The position numbers and the translations under genes were made by a program. A stretch of 64,000 bases of DNA from Mycobacterium sp. ELW1 (GTDB taxonomy: Bacteria > Actinomycetota > Actinomycetes > Mycobacteriales > Mycobacteriaceae): the NCBI RefSeq assembly GCF_008329905.1, contig NZ_CP032155.1, positions 3,286,001 to 3,350,000 on the forward strand, in the 5' to 3' direction. This document shows positions 8,099 through 17,921 of this stretch, piece after piece. The number at the start of each line of letters is the position of its first letter. Within the stretch, counting starts at the first letter, position 1. The notes beneath the pieces are model-generated. The model made no database searches. It was not told the origin of the DNA and was given only the letters and a program-made list of their open reading frames with translations.

Positions 8099-11000
8099 TT
8101 ACCGTGCTTCCAAATCGCCTTCGGTCTCCAGCAGCACCTGACGCAGCCCGTCCAGCGTCGCCGGATCCGGGTTCTCCCACATGCCACGCCCGACCGCCTC
8201 GAGCAGTCGCTCCGACATCCCGTGCAACGCCCAGGGATTGGACTCGTTCATGAACTTGCGGTTCTCCGGATCCAGCACGTAGGACTCGGTGAGCTGCTCG
8301 TACATCCAGTCGGCCATGACGCCCGCGGTCGCGTCGTAACCGAACAGGTAGTCGACGGTCGCGGCCATCTCGAACGCGCCCTTGTAGCCGTGCCTGCGCA
8401 TCGCCGCCATCCAGCGCGGGTTGACCACCCGCGCCCGGAACACCCGGGTGGTTTCCTCCGACAGGGTGCGGGTGCGCACCGCGTCCGGGCGGGTGTTGTC
8501 GCCGATGTAGGCCGCCGGCGCCGTACCGGTCAGCGCCCGTACGGTCGCCACCATGCCGCCGTGGTACTGGAAGTAGTCGTCGGAGTCGGCGATGTCGTGC
8601 TCACGCGAGTCGGTGTTCTTGGCGGCCACCACGATTCGCCGGTACTGGGCGGACATGTCCTCAGCCGCCGGCCTGCCGTCGAGTTCACGACCGTAGGCGA
8701 ACCCGCCCCACGCGGTGTACACCTCTGCCAGGTCCGCATCGTCGCGCCAGTTGCGGCTGTCGATGAGTTGCAGCAGACCAGCCCCATAAGTTCCCGGCTT
8801 GGAACCGAAAATTCTTGTGGTGGCGCGCCTTTCATCGCCGTGCTCGGCGAGGTCGACCTGGGCGTGGGCCCGGACGAAGTTCTGTTCGACGGGCTCGTCG
8901 AGACCGGCAACCAGTCGCACCGCGTCATCGAGCATCGTCACGACGTGCGGGAAGGCATCGCGGAAGAAGCCGGAGATCCGGACGGTGACATCGATCCGCG
9001 GCCGGCCCAACTCGGCCGGCGAGATGACCTCCAGGTCGACAACGCGCCGGGATGCGTCGTCCCACACCGGCCGGACACCCAGCAGCGCAAGCACTTCGGC
9101 GATGTCGTCGCCCGACGTGCGCATCGCCGAGGTGCCCCATACCGACAAACCGACCGAGGCAGGCCAGTCACCGTGGTCGGTGCGGTAGCGCTCGAGCAAC
9201 GAATCCGCCATCGCGACACCGGTTTCCCACGCCAGTCGCGACGGGACGGCCTTCGGGTCGACCGAGTAGAAGTTGCGCCCGGTGGGCAGCACGTTGACCA
9301 GGCCGCGCAACGGCGAGCCGGACGGGCCGGCCGGGATGAACCGGCCGTCCAGTGCGCGCAGCACCTGCGTGATCTCGCCGGCCGTGCCGGCCAGCCGCGG
9401 CACCACCTCGGTTGCCGCGAACCGCAGGATCGCCGCGACACCGTCGTCGTCGGTCAGCTCCGCGACCCGGCCGGCGTCCCAGCCGGTGGCCTGCAGACCG
9501 GCCAGCAGCGCGCGGGCCTGCTTCTCGGCCTCGTCGACCTCGGTGCGGTCGGCGCTGCCGTCCTCAGCCAGCCCGAGCGCCTGACGCAGACCTGGAAGAT
9601 GTTGCTCACCGCCGAACAGCTGCCGGGCACGCAGGATGGCCAGCACCAGGTCGAGTTGTGCCTCATCGGCAGGCGCGACACCGAGGATGTGCAGCCCGTC
9701 GCGGATCTGGACGTCCTTGATCTCGCAGAGCCAGCCGTCGACGTGCAACAGCATGTCGTCGAACGAATCGTCCTCGGGCCGTTCGGACAATCCCAGATCG
9801 TGATCCATCTTGGCCGCGCGCATCAGCGTCCAGATCTGCTGGCGGATGGCCGGCAGCTTGCCCGGGTCGAGTGCGGCGATGTTGGCGTGCTCGTCGAGCA
9901 GCTGTTCCAGGCGGGCGATGTCGCCGTAGCTTTCGGCCCGCGCCATCGGCGGGATCAAATGATCGACCAGGGTGGCGTGGGCACGGCGCTTGGCCTGGGT
10001 GCCCTCCCCCGGGTCGTTGACCAGGAACGGGTAGATCAGCGGCAGGTCACCGAGCGCGGCGTCCGGTCCGCAGGACGCCGACATGCCGACCGTCTTGCCC
10101 GGCAGCCATTCCAGGTTTCCGTGCTTGCCCAGGTGCACGGCGGCGTGCGCGCCGAAACCGTGCCGCACCCACAGGTAGGTGGCCAGGTAGTGGTGGCTGG
10201 GCGGCAGGTCGGGATCGTGGTAGATCGCGACAGGGTTCTCCCCGAATCCCCGCGGTGGCTGCACCAGGATCAGGACGTTCCCGGATTGGATTGCGGCCAC
10301 GACGATTTCGCCATCCGGGTCCCGACTGCGGTCGACGAACAGCTCGCCGGGCGGCGGCCCCCAGTGGGTGACCATCGCGTCGGTGAGCTCCGCGGGCAAG
10401 GTGGCGAACCACTCCCTGTATTGCGCGGCCGGGATGCGAATCGGGTTGCCCGCCAGCTGACCATCGGTCAGCCAGTCCGGGTCCTGTCCGCCGCGTTCGA
10501 TCAGTGCGTGCATCAGGGCGTCGCCGTCGGATGCCTCGACTCCGGGGATGTCGCCGATCTGGTACCCCGCGTCGCGCAGGGCGTGCAGCAGCGCGACGGC
10601 GCTGGCCGGGGTGTCCAGGCCGACCGCGTTGCCGATCCGGGAATGCTTGGTCGGATAGGCGGAGAACACCAGGGCCAGCCGTTTGTCGGCGGGCGCCACC
10701 CGGCGCAGGGTGGCGTAGTTGACGGCCAGGCCGGCCACCCGCGCGCACCGCTCCGGGTCCGGCACATACGAGATCAGGCCGTCTTCGTCGATCTCCTTGA
10801 ACGAGAACGGGACGGTGATGATCCGGCCGTCGAATTCAGGCACCGCGACCTGGGTGGCGACATCCAGCGGGCTCATGCCGTCGTCGTTGTCGGACCAGGT
10901 GGCCCGCGAGCTGGTCAGGCACAGCCCCTGCAGGATCGGGACATCAAGGGCAGCAAGATGTTTGACGTTCCAGTTCTCGTCGTCGTGGCCTGCACCGGCG

Positions 11001-11701
11001 GTGGCCGGCCGGGCACCGCCGGCGGCGAGCACGGTGACGACCATGGCGTCCGCGGTGCGGAGCAGCTCCAGCAGTTCGGGTTCGGGCGTGCGCAACGAGG
11101 TGCAGTACACCGGAAGCGGGCGACCGCCGGCCTGCCTGATCGCCGTACACATCGCGCGGATGTAGGCGACATTGCCCGCCAGTTGCTGCGCGCGGTAATA
11201 GAGCACCGCGATCGTGGGACGGGAATCTGTCCCGCGCTCCAGCCCGCAGCCGTCGCACCCCTCGCAGCGCGGCTCCAGCACACCCCACGCCGGGGTGGCG
11301 GACGGCGGGTTGAAGCCGAAGCCGGTCATCAGCAGGGTGTCGGAGAGGAAGGAATGTAGGTTCCGCAGGTTCTCCACGCCGCCCTGGGCCAGGTACACGT
11401 GGGTCTGCACCGCGATCCCGGCGGGCACCGTGGAGCGTTCCATCAGATCCGCGTCGGGGGCCTGTTCCCCGCTGACGACGACGGTCGGTCGTCCACTGGC
11501 CGCCAGCGCGTCGATACCGTCCTGCCAGGCCCGGTAGCCGCCGAGAATCCGCACCACCACGACATCGGCGTCCTCGAGGAGCTCGGTGAGCTCACCCTCG
11601 ACCAGTCGCGCCGGGTTGCGCAGGAGGAAATCAGCCCCGCTGGCGCGGGCGGTGATCAGGTCGGTATCCGAGGTGGACAGCAGCAACACGGTGCTAGACA
11701 C
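8099..11701 (-). CDS. cobN: cobaltochelatase, CobN subunit
   Basis: 1200 residues, the normal length for CobN, the large magnesium-chelatase-H-like subunit that inserts cobalt into hydrogenobyrinic acid a,c-diamide with CobST. Family stretches are present throughout, for example [52 protein letters not shown] and [16 protein letters not shown]. CobS and CobT are not in this window. The gene starts at GTG 11701 ([15 protein letters not shown]) after a GGAGG directly abutting the codon. No cobalamin riboswitch fold is visible in the 95 bp upstream. Its neighbours are the PPOX pair and, divergently, a dioxygenase. Confidence 0.95.
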   Translation of the reverse strand: MSSTVLLLSTSDTDLITARASGADFLLRNPARLVEGELTELLEDADVVVVRILGGYRAWQDGIDALAASGRPTVVVSGEQAPDADLMERSTVPAGIAVQTHVYLAQGGVENLRNLHSFLSDTLLMTGFGFNPPSATPAWGVLEPRCEGCDGCGLERGTDSRPTIAVLYYRAQQLAGNVAYIRAMCTAIRQAGGRPLPVYCTSLRTPEPELLELLRTADAMVVTVLAAGGARPATAGAGHDDENWNVKHLAALDVPILQGLCLTSSRATWSDNDDGMSPLDVATQVAVPEFDGRIITVPFSFKEIDEDGLISYVPDPERCARVAGLAVNYATLRRVAPADKRLALVFSAYPTKHSRIGNAVGLDTPASAVALLHALRDAGYQIGDIPGVEASDGDALMHALIERGGQDPDWLTDGQLAGNPIRIPAAQYREWFATLPAELTDAMVTHWGPPPGELFVDRSRDPDGEIVVAAIQSGNVLILVQPPRGFGENPVAIYHDPDLPPSHHYLATYLWVRHGFGAHAAVHLGKHGNLEWLPGKTVGMSASCGPDAALGDLPLIYPFLVNDPGEGTQAKRRAHATLVDHLIPPMARAESYGDIARLEQLLDEHANIAALDPGKLPAIRQQIWTLMRAAKMDHDLGLSERPEDDSFDDMLLHVDGWLCEIKDVQIRDGLHILGVAPADEAQLDLVLAILRARQLFGGEQHLPGLRQALGLAEDGSADRTEVDEAEKQARALLAGLQATGWDAGRVAELTDDDGVAAILRFAATEVVPRLAGTAGEITQVLRALDGRFIPAGPSGSPLRGLVNVLPTGRNFYSVDPKAVPSRLAWETGVAMADSLLERYRTDHGDWPASVGLSVWGTSAMRTSGDDIAEVLALLGVRPVWDDASRRVVDLEVISPAELGRPRIDVTVRISGFFRDAFPHVVTMLDDAVRLVAGLDEPVEQNFVRAHAQVDLAEHGDERRATTRIFGSKPGTYGAGLLQLIDSRNWRDDADLAEVYTAWGGFAYGRELDGRPAAEDMSAQYRRIVVAAKNTDSREHDIADSDDYFQYHGGMVATVRALTGTAPAAYIGDNTRPDAVRTRTLSEETTRVFRARVVNPRWMAAMRRHGYKGAFEMAATVDYLFGYDATAGVMADWMYEQLTESYVLDPENRKFMNESNPWALHGMSERLLEAVGRGMWENPDPATLDGLRQVLLETEGDLEAR

Positions 11702-11796
11702 CCTCCATTCGTACCGTACGACGGCCGTCGCACCCTATTCGGATCAGGGCCAGCGCAACGGTGTACGCCGTGGCCGCACGCCGAGACCATCGACCC

Positions 11797-12732
11797 ATGC
11801 GCATCTCTCTGGACGTTTCGAAGCTCGGCGCCACGATCGGCGCGGTCGTTCACGGCGTACGACTCGGCGGCGACCTGCACCCCGGCACCGTCGACGCCAT
11901 CCGCGCGGCGCTGCTCGAACACAAGGTGATCTTCTTCCGCGAGCAGCACCATCTCGACGACGACGAACAGATCGCGGTGGCCCGGCTGCTCGGCGTGCCG
12001 ACCATCGCCCACCCGACCGTCACCTCGCGCGGCGATACGGTGCTGCCCATCGATTCGCGCTTCGACCGCGCCAACTCGTGGCACTCCGACGTCACGTTCG
12101 TCGACCGCATCCCGAAGGCGTCGCTCCTGCGCGCGGTGACGCTGCCCGCCTACGGCGGCAGCACCGTGTTCGCCAACACCGAGGCGGCCTATGAGCAGCT
12201 GCCGCCGGCGTTGCGTGCGCTTGCCGAGAATCTGTGGGCCACCCACACCAATCTCTACGACTATGCGGGCGGGCACGCCGAAGCGACAGTGAGCGACGAG
12301 ACCCGGGACTACCGGGCCGAATTCGAGTCGTCCTACTACGAGACCGAGCATCCGGTGGTGCGGGTGCACCCGGAGACCGGTAAGCGGGTGTTGCTGCTCG
12401 GGCACTTCGTGAAGCGGTTCATCGGCCTGGGCACCAGCGAGTCGGCCAGCCTGTTCACGCTGCTGCAGAATCGGATCACCCGGCTGGAGAACACTGTCCG
12501 GTGGGGTTGGCAGCTCGGCGACATCGCGGTGTGGGACAACCGCGCCACCCAGCATTACGGGGTGGCCGACTACGACGACCAGTTCCGCTTTCTGAGCCGG
12601 GTGACATTGGCCGGTGACGTTCCGGTCGATGTGCACGGGCAGTCCAGCCGGGTGGTGGCCGGCGACGCATCGCACTACTCGGGTGTGGTGTCCCCGGATG
12701 TGGTTGCCGCAGTACCGGTTCGGGCCGCCTGA
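11797..12732 (+). CDS. TauD/TfdA-family Fe(II)/2-oxoglutarate dioxygenase, alkylsulfatase-like
   Basis: 311 residues, very similar in pattern to M. tuberculosis Rv3406, an Fe(II)/2-oxoglutarate-dependent alkylsulfatase. It begins [19 protein letters not shown]. The iron-binding facial triad is visible as HSD in NSWHSDVTF and the distal His in [13 protein letters not shown]. The 2-oxoglutarate-binding Arg is in FRFLSRVTL. Expected role: oxidative release of sulfite/sulfate from alkyl sulfates or sulfonates. ATG 11797 is chosen over the upstream GTG at 11761 because the conserved fold starts there. The last 58 bp overlap the convergent gene below. Confidence 0.9.
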   Translation: MRISLDVSKLGATIGAVVHGVRLGGDLHPGTVDAIRAALLEHKVIFFREQHHLDDDEQIAVARLLGVPTIAHPTVTSRGDTVLPIDSRFDRANSWHSDVTFVDRIPKASLLRAVTLPAYGGSTVFANTEAAYEQLPPALRALAENLWATHTNLYDYAGGHAEATVSDETRDYRAEFESSYYETEHPVVRVHPETGKRVLLLGHFVKRFIGLGTSESASLFTLLQNRITRLENTVRWGWQLGDIAVWDNRATQHYGVADYDDQFRFLSRVTLAGDVPVDVHGQSSRVVAGDASHYSGVVSPDVVAAVPVRAA

Positions 12733-13145
12733 GGGATATCGACAAACGGGCTCAGCACCACCCCGACAGCGACGACCACGGCAACCGGCGCCAGCAGCGG
12801 CAGCCACGGCAGGTCGGCGGGCACCGTGGTGGCCAGGGCACCGACCGCGGCGAAGCCCGCGATCCCGACCGCCGTCGCCCGGGTGAGGGCGGCGTAGGTC
12901 AACACCAGGTAGGCCGCCGCGCACACTCCCGACGTGGCGGCCAGAATCGGGTGCGGTTCGGTCAGCACGAGCGCGGCCATCGCCGCCAGGACGGCCACCG
13001 TCGCCGCGGCGCGCACGTACAGCCCGACGAGGATGGCGATCAGCGCTGTCGCCGCCGCGGCGAGCCCGCGGTGGTCGGCGCCGAGCGCGGCGGCAGCCGT
13101 CATCGCCATCGCGAACAGTGCGGCCACCAGCCGCCGCACCGTCAT
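12675..13145 (-). CDS. small integral membrane protein of the moxR3 operon (Rv3162c-like)
   Basis: 156 residues with about five hydrophobic segments and a polar Thr-rich C-terminus. Last gene of a five-gene operon in which every junction is a 4-bp overlap. The equivalent place in the M. tuberculosis moxR3 cluster holds Rv3162c, also a small membrane protein. Its 3' end overlaps the convergent dioxygenase gene by 58 bp. No motif gives a function. Confidence 0.72.
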   Translation of the reverse strand: MTVRRLVAALFAMAMTAAAALGADHRGLAAAATALIAILVGLYVRAAATVAVLAAMAALVLTEPHPILAATSGVCAAAYLVLTYAALTRATAVGIAGFAAVGALATTVPADLPWLPLLAPVAVVVAVGVVLSPFVDIPQAARTGTAATTSGDTTPE

Positions 13146-14386
13146 GACGACCGCCGGCCACGATCGGGCACCAGACTCATCGCCTGATCGAGGGTGACCT
13201 CAGCCGGCCACGGCACCACGTCGACGCCGATGACCCGCATGTCGCGGTACATCGACGAACGCTGCAAAGCCCACATCCGCTGCAGAAGCGGCTCGTCGTC
13301 GTCGGCGAAGGGCCAGCCTTCCAGCACGTCGACCGCCACCACGGTGTGCCCCCGCTTGCACAGATCGATCAGTGCGAGCGCGAATTCGGTGTCGAGCAGC
13401 GTCGAGAACGCCACCACGACGGCGCCCGGCGGTACCGCCGCCCGCGGCGCCAAAGTGCCTGCGGTCTGCTGGTATTCGCTTCCCACACCGAGCGCCGCGT
13501 CGAGCACCCGGTAGAACTGGCGCCTGCCGATATCGGCACCGAGCCAGCGCGGCCGGCGGCCCCCGAGCCCGACGATGCCGGCCCGGTCGCCGTTGCGCAG
13601 GGCGGTTTGCACCACCTGTGTCGCGCCGCGCAACGCCCGTTCGGTGACCTCGGTGGCCGGGCCCGCGGGTTGCGCACTCATGTCGACGAGCACCACGACG
13701 TCGGCGGCCCGGTCGGTCAGCCGTTCGGTGACGTGCAGGCTGCCGCGGCGGGCACTGACCGGCCAGTTGACCGTGCGGAGCTGATCACCCGGCAGGTAGG
13801 GGCGAATTTCGGCGAACTCGACGCCCGGACCGATGTGGCGGGTCAGGTGGGTGCCGAGACGGTCGGGCAGTTCGGTTCGCGGAATCCCGGTCGGTTGCGG
13901 GGGCGCGACCGGGAAGACGAACAGGTCCGCGGCGTCGACGGTGGCGGTGCCGGTGAGCAGTCCGCCGGCCGCGTCGAGCCGGACCCGGGTGCGTAGTGGG
14001 TAGTGGCCCCACCGCCCCGCCGTGGCGGACACCGTCACGCGCCTGCCGTCGGCGGTGATCGGCTCGATGTCCAGACCGGCCACCGGCTGCAATTCCAGTG
14101 TCGTGTCGGCGTTGTTCTCCGCGAGCTCAGCGCTGAGCCGCACCGCTTCGTTCTCAAAGCACCGGGTCAGCGCCGGGTGGCCGACGACCGTCACCGACAC
14201 CGGTCTGCGCTGCCAACCGATCGACGCGAGCACCCCCAGCATCGGCGCCACGAATGCGATCAGCTGCCAGCGCGACGCGATCACCGCCACGGCCAGCCCC
14301 ACCCCGGCACACGTCACCAGCGTCAGCGTCAACGTGGATGCGCGCCAGTGCAATACAGCGTCGACCGAGCGGGGGCCGTCCATCAT
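13142..14386 (-). CDS. DUF58 domain protein (Rv3163c-like)
   Basis: 414 residues. Two N-terminal membrane segments, a beta-rich middle, then the DUF58 core: a segment around PGVEFAEIRPYLPGDQLRTVNW and a von Willebrand A-like part with VVVLVDMSAQ. DUF58 proteins are partners of MoxR AAA+ ATPases and are thought to be remodelled by them. The frame is open far upstream inside moxR, but ATG 14386 overlaps the moxR stop as ATGA-type coupling and starts the recognisable protein. Substrate of this MoxR-DUF58 pair is unknown. Confidence 0.88.
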   Translation of the reverse strand: MMDGPRSVDAVLHWRASTLTLTLVTCAGVGLAVAVIASRWQLIAFVAPMLGVLASIGWQRRPVSVTVVGHPALTRCFENEAVRLSAELAENNADTTLELQPVAGLDIEPITADGRRVTVSATAGRWGHYPLRTRVRLDAAGGLLTGTATVDAADLFVFPVAPPQPTGIPRTELPDRLGTHLTRHIGPGVEFAEIRPYLPGDQLRTVNWPVSARRGSLHVTERLTDRAADVVVLVDMSAQPAGPATEVTERALRGATQVVQTALRNGDRAGIVGLGGRRPRWLGADIGRRQFYRVLDAALGVGSEYQQTAGTLAPRAAVPPGAVVVAFSTLLDTEFALALIDLCKRGHTVVAVDVLEGWPFADDDEPLLQRMWALQRSSMYRDMRVIGVDVVPWPAEVTLDQAMSLVPDRGRRSS

Positions 14387-15345
14387 CGTCCGCTGGCCCG
14401 GGGAACCGGCAGCCGGCGCAGGAGTTGGTCGACAACGTCGGATCCGTGCACGCTGCGAACCCACATCTCCGGTCGCAGGCTGATCCGGTGGGCGATCGCG
14501 GGGACCGCCAGCGCCTTGACGTCTTCGGGGATCACATAGTCGCGGCCCGACACCAGGGCGCGAGCCCGGGCCAGCTGGACGAGGTCGAGTTCGGCGCGCG
14601 GGCTGGCGCCGACAGCCACCTGGGGATGGCTGCGGGTGGCCGTCGCCAGCGAGACCACATAGCGCAGAACGTCGTCGTGTACCGACACCTGCTCCACCAA
14701 TTCCCGCATGGCCAACAGATTTTCGGCGTCCACCACCTGATTGATGGTGGCCTCTGCCGAGCCCCGGTCCAGGCGGCGGCGCAGCATCGACGCCTCGTCG
14801 GTCTCGGACAGATACTTCAGCGCCACCTTGACCGCGAACCGATCCAGCTGGGCTTCCGGCAGCGGGTAGGTGCCCTCGTACTCGATCGGGTTGTCGGTGG
14901 CCAACACGATGAACGGGGCCGGCAGCCGGTGGGTCTGACCGTCGATGCTGACCTGGCGTTCGGCCATCGCCTCCAGCAGCGCAGCCTGCGTCTTGGGAGG
15001 CGTGCGGTTGATCTCGTCCGCCATCAGCAGATTGGTGAAGATCGGGCCGGGCCGGAATTCGAAGCGGCCCGACTGCATGTCGTAGATCGTCGAACCCAGC
15101 AGGTCCGCGGGCAGCAGGTCCGGGGTGAACTGCACACGGGTGAATCGCAGGCCCAGAGCCGCGGCGAACGACCGGGCGATCAGCGTCTTGCCCATGCCGG
15201 GCAGATCCTCGATCAGCACGTGACCGCCGGCGAGCACCGTGGTGAGAATCAGGGTGAGCGCGGCGCGCTTTCCGACCACCGCCCGCTCGATCTCGTCGAG
15301 CACCGCTTCGCAGTACGCCGTCATCGCCGGGGCAGGCATGGTCAT
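14383..15345 (-). CDS. moxR3: MoxR-family AAA+ ATPase (MoxR3-like)
   Basis: 320 residues, standard MoxR length. Walker A is DLPGMGKT near residue 50, Walker B is in LLMADEINRTPPKTQAALLEAM, sensor 1 is in FIVLATDNPIEYEGTYPLPEAQLDRF, and a C-terminal lid follows. MoxR ATPases act as chaperones for complexes containing vWA/DUF58 proteins, in keeping with the DUF58 gene next door. The order (315-aa membrane protein, 158-aa membrane protein, MoxR, DUF58, 156-aa membrane protein) matches the moxR3 cluster Rv3166c-Rv3162c, which is why this paralogue name is given. Confidence 0.9.
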   Translation of the reverse strand: MTMPAPAMTAYCEAVLDEIERAVVGKRAALTLILTTVLAGGHVLIEDLPGMGKTLIARSFAAALGLRFTRVQFTPDLLPADLLGSTIYDMQSGRFEFRPGPIFTNLLMADEINRTPPKTQAALLEAMAERQVSIDGQTHRLPAPFIVLATDNPIEYEGTYPLPEAQLDRFAVKVALKYLSETDEASMLRRRLDRGSAEATINQVVDAENLLAMRELVEQVSVHDDVLRYVVSLATATRSHPQVAVGASPRAELDLVQLARARALVSGRDYVIPEDVKALAVPAIAHRISLRPEMWVRSVHGSDVVDQLLRRLPVPRASGR

Positions 15346-15818
15346 AGGTTTTCCATCCGTCGCAGGATCTCCTCGAGGCTGGCGTACCCGGGTCCGGGTT
15401 CACTGCTGCGGGTTCGGACGATGTTGTTGGGATCAACCCAGGGCCACAGCTCGTCGCCGAACACCATGCGCCCGGTCGCCTGTAACGCCGCCGGATCCCG
15501 CTGGCGGGTGGCGAGCACGAACTCACGGGCCAGCCTCGGCCGCAGATGCCGGTCCCAGTCTTCCCGGGTGGAATCCGCCCACTGAACCGTCGACTCGGTG
15601 CGCGACCGCCAGCGCCACAACGACTCCGCGGGGTCATCCGATGGAGGTTCACTTGCCGAACGGCGTTGCGCCGCAGTGACAGTCAGCCGGGCGCCGATGA
15701 GGAACACCGCTACCGCGAGCCCCGCGATCGGCATGATCCACCGGCCGGCACTCAGGACGATCGCCAACACTTCGGCGGCCACGACCAGCAGGAGTCCGCC
15801 TCCCACCAGCCGGATCAC
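15342..15818 (-). CDS. membrane protein of the moxR3 operon (Rv3165c-like)
   Basis: 158 residues: two N-terminal membrane segments (LLLVVAAEVLAIVLS and WIMPIAGLAVAVFLIGA), then a hydrophilic domain rich in Trp and Arg (SLWRWRSRTESTVQWADSTREDW). It overlaps both neighbours by 4 bp. Function unknown; position in the operon suggests a membrane component of the MoxR-DUF58 assembly. Confidence 0.72.
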   Translation of the reverse strand: MIRLVGGGLLLVVAAEVLAIVLSAGRWIMPIAGLAVAVFLIGARLTVTAAQRRSASEPPSDDPAESLWRWRSRTESTVQWADSTREDWDRHLRPRLAREFVLATRQRDPAALQATGRMVFGDELWPWVDPNNIVRTRSSEPGPGYASLEEILRRMENL

Positions 15819-16762
15819 ACCGGGCTCCGCAGCTCGCTGCGGACCAGGCGAAGCGCCCGCTCGGCGGTGTCACGGTGGCCCTCGTTCATCACGTGGGTGG
15901 AGAACCGGGCCTCGGCGAACAGGGTGACCAGTTCGGTGGCGCTGCCGGCGTGGATCGCGTCATGCTCGACGGCGCGGGCCAGCACCTCCGACGGGGTGTC
16001 CGAGTCCTGCGGGGCTGCGCCGGGGGCATTGGCCAGTGCGTGTTCCATTGCCGCGTAACACGCGATGATGGCCTCCCGCGGTTCACGGCTGAGGTCGCCG
16101 ACTTCCGCCAGACCGCGCTCGGCCGCCAGCGCGAGCGATCCGGGTCCGGGCGGCGCCGCGTCGCGGGGATTGTCGACGGGTGGCGGTGGTGGCGGCTCCC
16201 GACGTCGTTCGCGGGCCCGGAGCACGATCGCGCCGATCAGCGTGACGAGCAGTAGGGCCGCGAAAGCGGACAGGAGATACCAGAAGAGCGGGTCGGCAGC
16301 GGGCTCGGGCGCCGGCGGCGGCCGGGGCGGGGCCTGGCCCGGCGGGCCGGTGCCGGTGGGCGTGGTGACGGGCTGCGCCGGCGGCGGACCACCGCCCAGT
16401 TCTGGCAGGCGCAGCTGAGCGAGCAGTGCGGCCACCATCAACCACGCCAGCAGGGCGGCGACGATCACCAGCACGAAGCGCCAGCTCCGTCGCACACCGA
16501 CCCCGCCACCGCCGCCGGGCACATAGATTCGCGCGGCCTGCCTGGCGCGCTGCGGGTCGCGCAGCTTCGCCACGAACGCGACGATGATCACCAGCAGACA
16601 GGCCAGCACCAAGGTCAGCAGTGCCAGCAGGCTGCCGGTGCCGCCGGCCGGCTGGGTCCGCGGCGACCGCGGCGCATCCGGCAGATGCCCGCGCAGGGCG
16701 AGGCCGAGCAACAGGACCAGCGCGACCAGTGCGGCAGCCCGGTGTACGGCAGCCGTCGCCAT
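15815..16762 (-). CDS. DUF4129-type membrane protein of the moxR3 operon (Rv3166c-like)
   Basis: 315 residues. Four membrane segments separated by a long Pro-rich loop (GPPGQAPPRPPPAPEPAAD) and followed by a C-terminal DUF4129-like helical domain (EAIIACYAAMEHALANAP...SEVLARAVEHDAI). First gene of the operon. ATG 16762 is chosen over the longer frame because a TATGTT -10 ends exactly 6 bp before it and the upstream extension would overlap cobG. DUF4129 proteins commonly accompany MoxR and transglutaminase-like proteins. Confidence 0.8.
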   Translation of the reverse strand: MATAAVHRAAALVALVLLLGLALRGHLPDAPRSPRTQPAGGTGSLLALLTLVLACLLVIIVAFVAKLRDPQRARQAARIYVPGGGGGVGVRRSWRFVLVIVAALLAWLMVAALLAQLRLPELGGGPPPAQPVTTPTGTGPPGQAPPRPPPAPEPAADPLFWYLLSAFAALLLVTLIGAIVLRARERRREPPPPPPVDNPRDAAPPGPGSLALAAERGLAEVGDLSREPREAIIACYAAMEHALANAPGAAPQDSDTPSEVLARAVEHDAIHAGSATELVTLFAEARFSTHVMNEGHRDTAERALRLVRSELRSPV

Positions 16763-16792
16763 GGCCCGAACATACGCCCGTACGGTGGACGG
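16763..16792. promoter_or_regulatory. overlapping divergent leaderless promoters (moxR3 operon and cobG)
   Basis: Only 30 bp separate the two starts. On the plus strand TACGGT (16781-16786) lies 6 bp before the cobG GTG; on the minus strand TATGTT (16774-16769) lies 6 bp before the ATG of the DUF4129 gene. Both -10 elements sit in the same 30 bp, so each -35 region lies inside the other gene and polymerases would compete. Confidence 0.6.
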
Positions 16793-17905
16793 GTGGAGCG
16801 TTTGCGTGACGATGACGCCTGCCCCGGTGCCCTGCAGGTGCACGAGGCGGCGGACGGCGCGCTGGCCCGCCTACGGCTGCCCGGCGGGATGATCGCCGCG
16901 CAACAGTTGGAAGCGCTGGCGCACACGGCGATCGAGTTCGGCAACGGCACTCTGGAACTCACCGCGCGCGGCAATCTGCAGCTGCGCGGGATACGGGATA
17001 CGGCGGCGGTCGCCGAGGCGTCGGCCGCTGCCGGGCTGTTGCCCTCGCCGACACACGAACGGGTGCGCAATATCGTCGCTTCGCCGTTGTCGGGTCGGGT
17101 CGGCGGCGTGGCCGATGTGCGGCCGTGGGTGACCGAACTGGATATCACCATTCAGGCCGATGCGGAGTTGGCGCGGTTACCGGGAAGGTTCCTGTTCGGC
17201 CTGGACGACGGCCGCGGCGACATTTCCGGATTGGCCGCCGACGCCGGCGTCCATGTGCACCCCGACGGGGTTGCGGTGCTGCTGGCCGGTCGCGACACCG
17301 GGGTCCGGGTGGCCCCGGGCGACGTGGTGTCCGCATTGATCACGATTGCGCGGCGGTTCGTCGAGATCCGCGGAAATGCTTGGCGGGTAGCCGAATTGGA
17401 TGATACGTCGCCGCTGCTGGCGGGATTCTCGGCAACGGCGGCACCCGGGACGGAGTATCCCCCTGTGTTGCGTCCGCCGGTCGGCTGGATCGCACAGGAC
17501 GACGGCCGGGTGACGCTGGGCGGTGCGATCCCCCTCGGCGTCCTGCAGTCCCGCCAAGCCGAGTTCGTCGCGGCGATCGACGCGCCGGTGATCATCACCC
17601 CGTGGCGCTCGCTGCTGGTCTGCGACCTGGACGAAGGAGTGGCCGACACGGCGCTGCGGGTGCTGGCCCCGATGGGGTTGGTGTTCGACGAGAACTCGCC
17701 GTGGCTGGACATCACCGCCTGCGTGGGCAGCCCGGGGTGTGAGAAGTCGCGGGCCGACGTGCGTGCGGAGGCCACCCGGGTGGCGCTCGAAGAAGATGTT
17801 GAAGGCCACGTTCACTACGTGGGATGCGAGCGGGCGTGCGGCAGTCCCCCGGCTGGTCAGGTGTTCGTGGCGACAGCGGAGGGGTTCCGGCCCGCATCGC
17901 GGTAG
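16793..17905 (+). CDS. cobG: precorrin-3B synthase CobG
   Basis: 370 residues, a sulfite/nitrite-reductase-like monooxygenase that converts precorrin-3A to precorrin-3B in aerobic cobalamin synthesis. N-terminal ferredoxin-like repeats (LRLPGGMIAAQQLEALA, LELTARGNLQLRGI) precede the siroheme/[4Fe-4S] motif with Cys at 310, 316, 345 and 349 (CVGSPGC...CERAC). The GTG start at 16793 is fixed by a TACGGT -10 six bases upstream; the open frame extends further but into the divergent gene. First gene of cobG-cobH-cobIJ. Confidence 0.92.
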   Translation: MERLRDDDACPGALQVHEAADGALARLRLPGGMIAAQQLEALAHTAIEFGNGTLELTARGNLQLRGIRDTAAVAEASAAAGLLPSPTHERVRNIVASPLSGRVGGVADVRPWVTELDITIQADAELARLPGRFLFGLDDGRGDISGLAADAGVHVHPDGVAVLLAGRDTGVRVAPGDVVSALITIARRFVEIRGNAWRVAELDDTSPLLAGFSATAAPGTEYPPVLRPPVGWIAQDDGRVTLGGAIPLGVLQSRQAEFVAAIDAPVIITPWRSLLVCDLDEGVADTALRVLAPMGLVFDENSPWLDITACVGSPGCEKSRADVRAEATRVALEEDVEGHVHYVGCERACGSPPAGQVFVATAEGFRPASR

Positions 17906-17909
17906 GCCG

Positions 17910-17915
17910 TAGGGT
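17910..17915 (+). promoter_or_regulatory. -10 element of a leaderless promoter for cobH
   Basis: TAGGGT is followed by 6 bp and the GTG of cobH, in the 16-bp gap after cobG. The remaining cob genes could therefore be transcribed without cobG. Confidence 0.55.
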
Positions 17916-17921
17916 GATCGC

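Noticed and set aside
8222..11359. 1045-codon open frame on the plus strand opposite cobN
   Set aside because: Shadow of a high-GC gene: low-complexity Arg/Gly/Val composition, no family motifs, while the minus strand has complete CobN.
11702..11796. Cobalamin riboswitch upstream of cobN
   Set aside because: Only 95 bp, no B12-box-like conserved core or multibranch structure recognised; the gap before cobG is 30 bp.
14387..15652. Extension of the DUF58 frame through moxR
   Set aside because: The residues do not resemble any domain and moxR is complete in its own frame.
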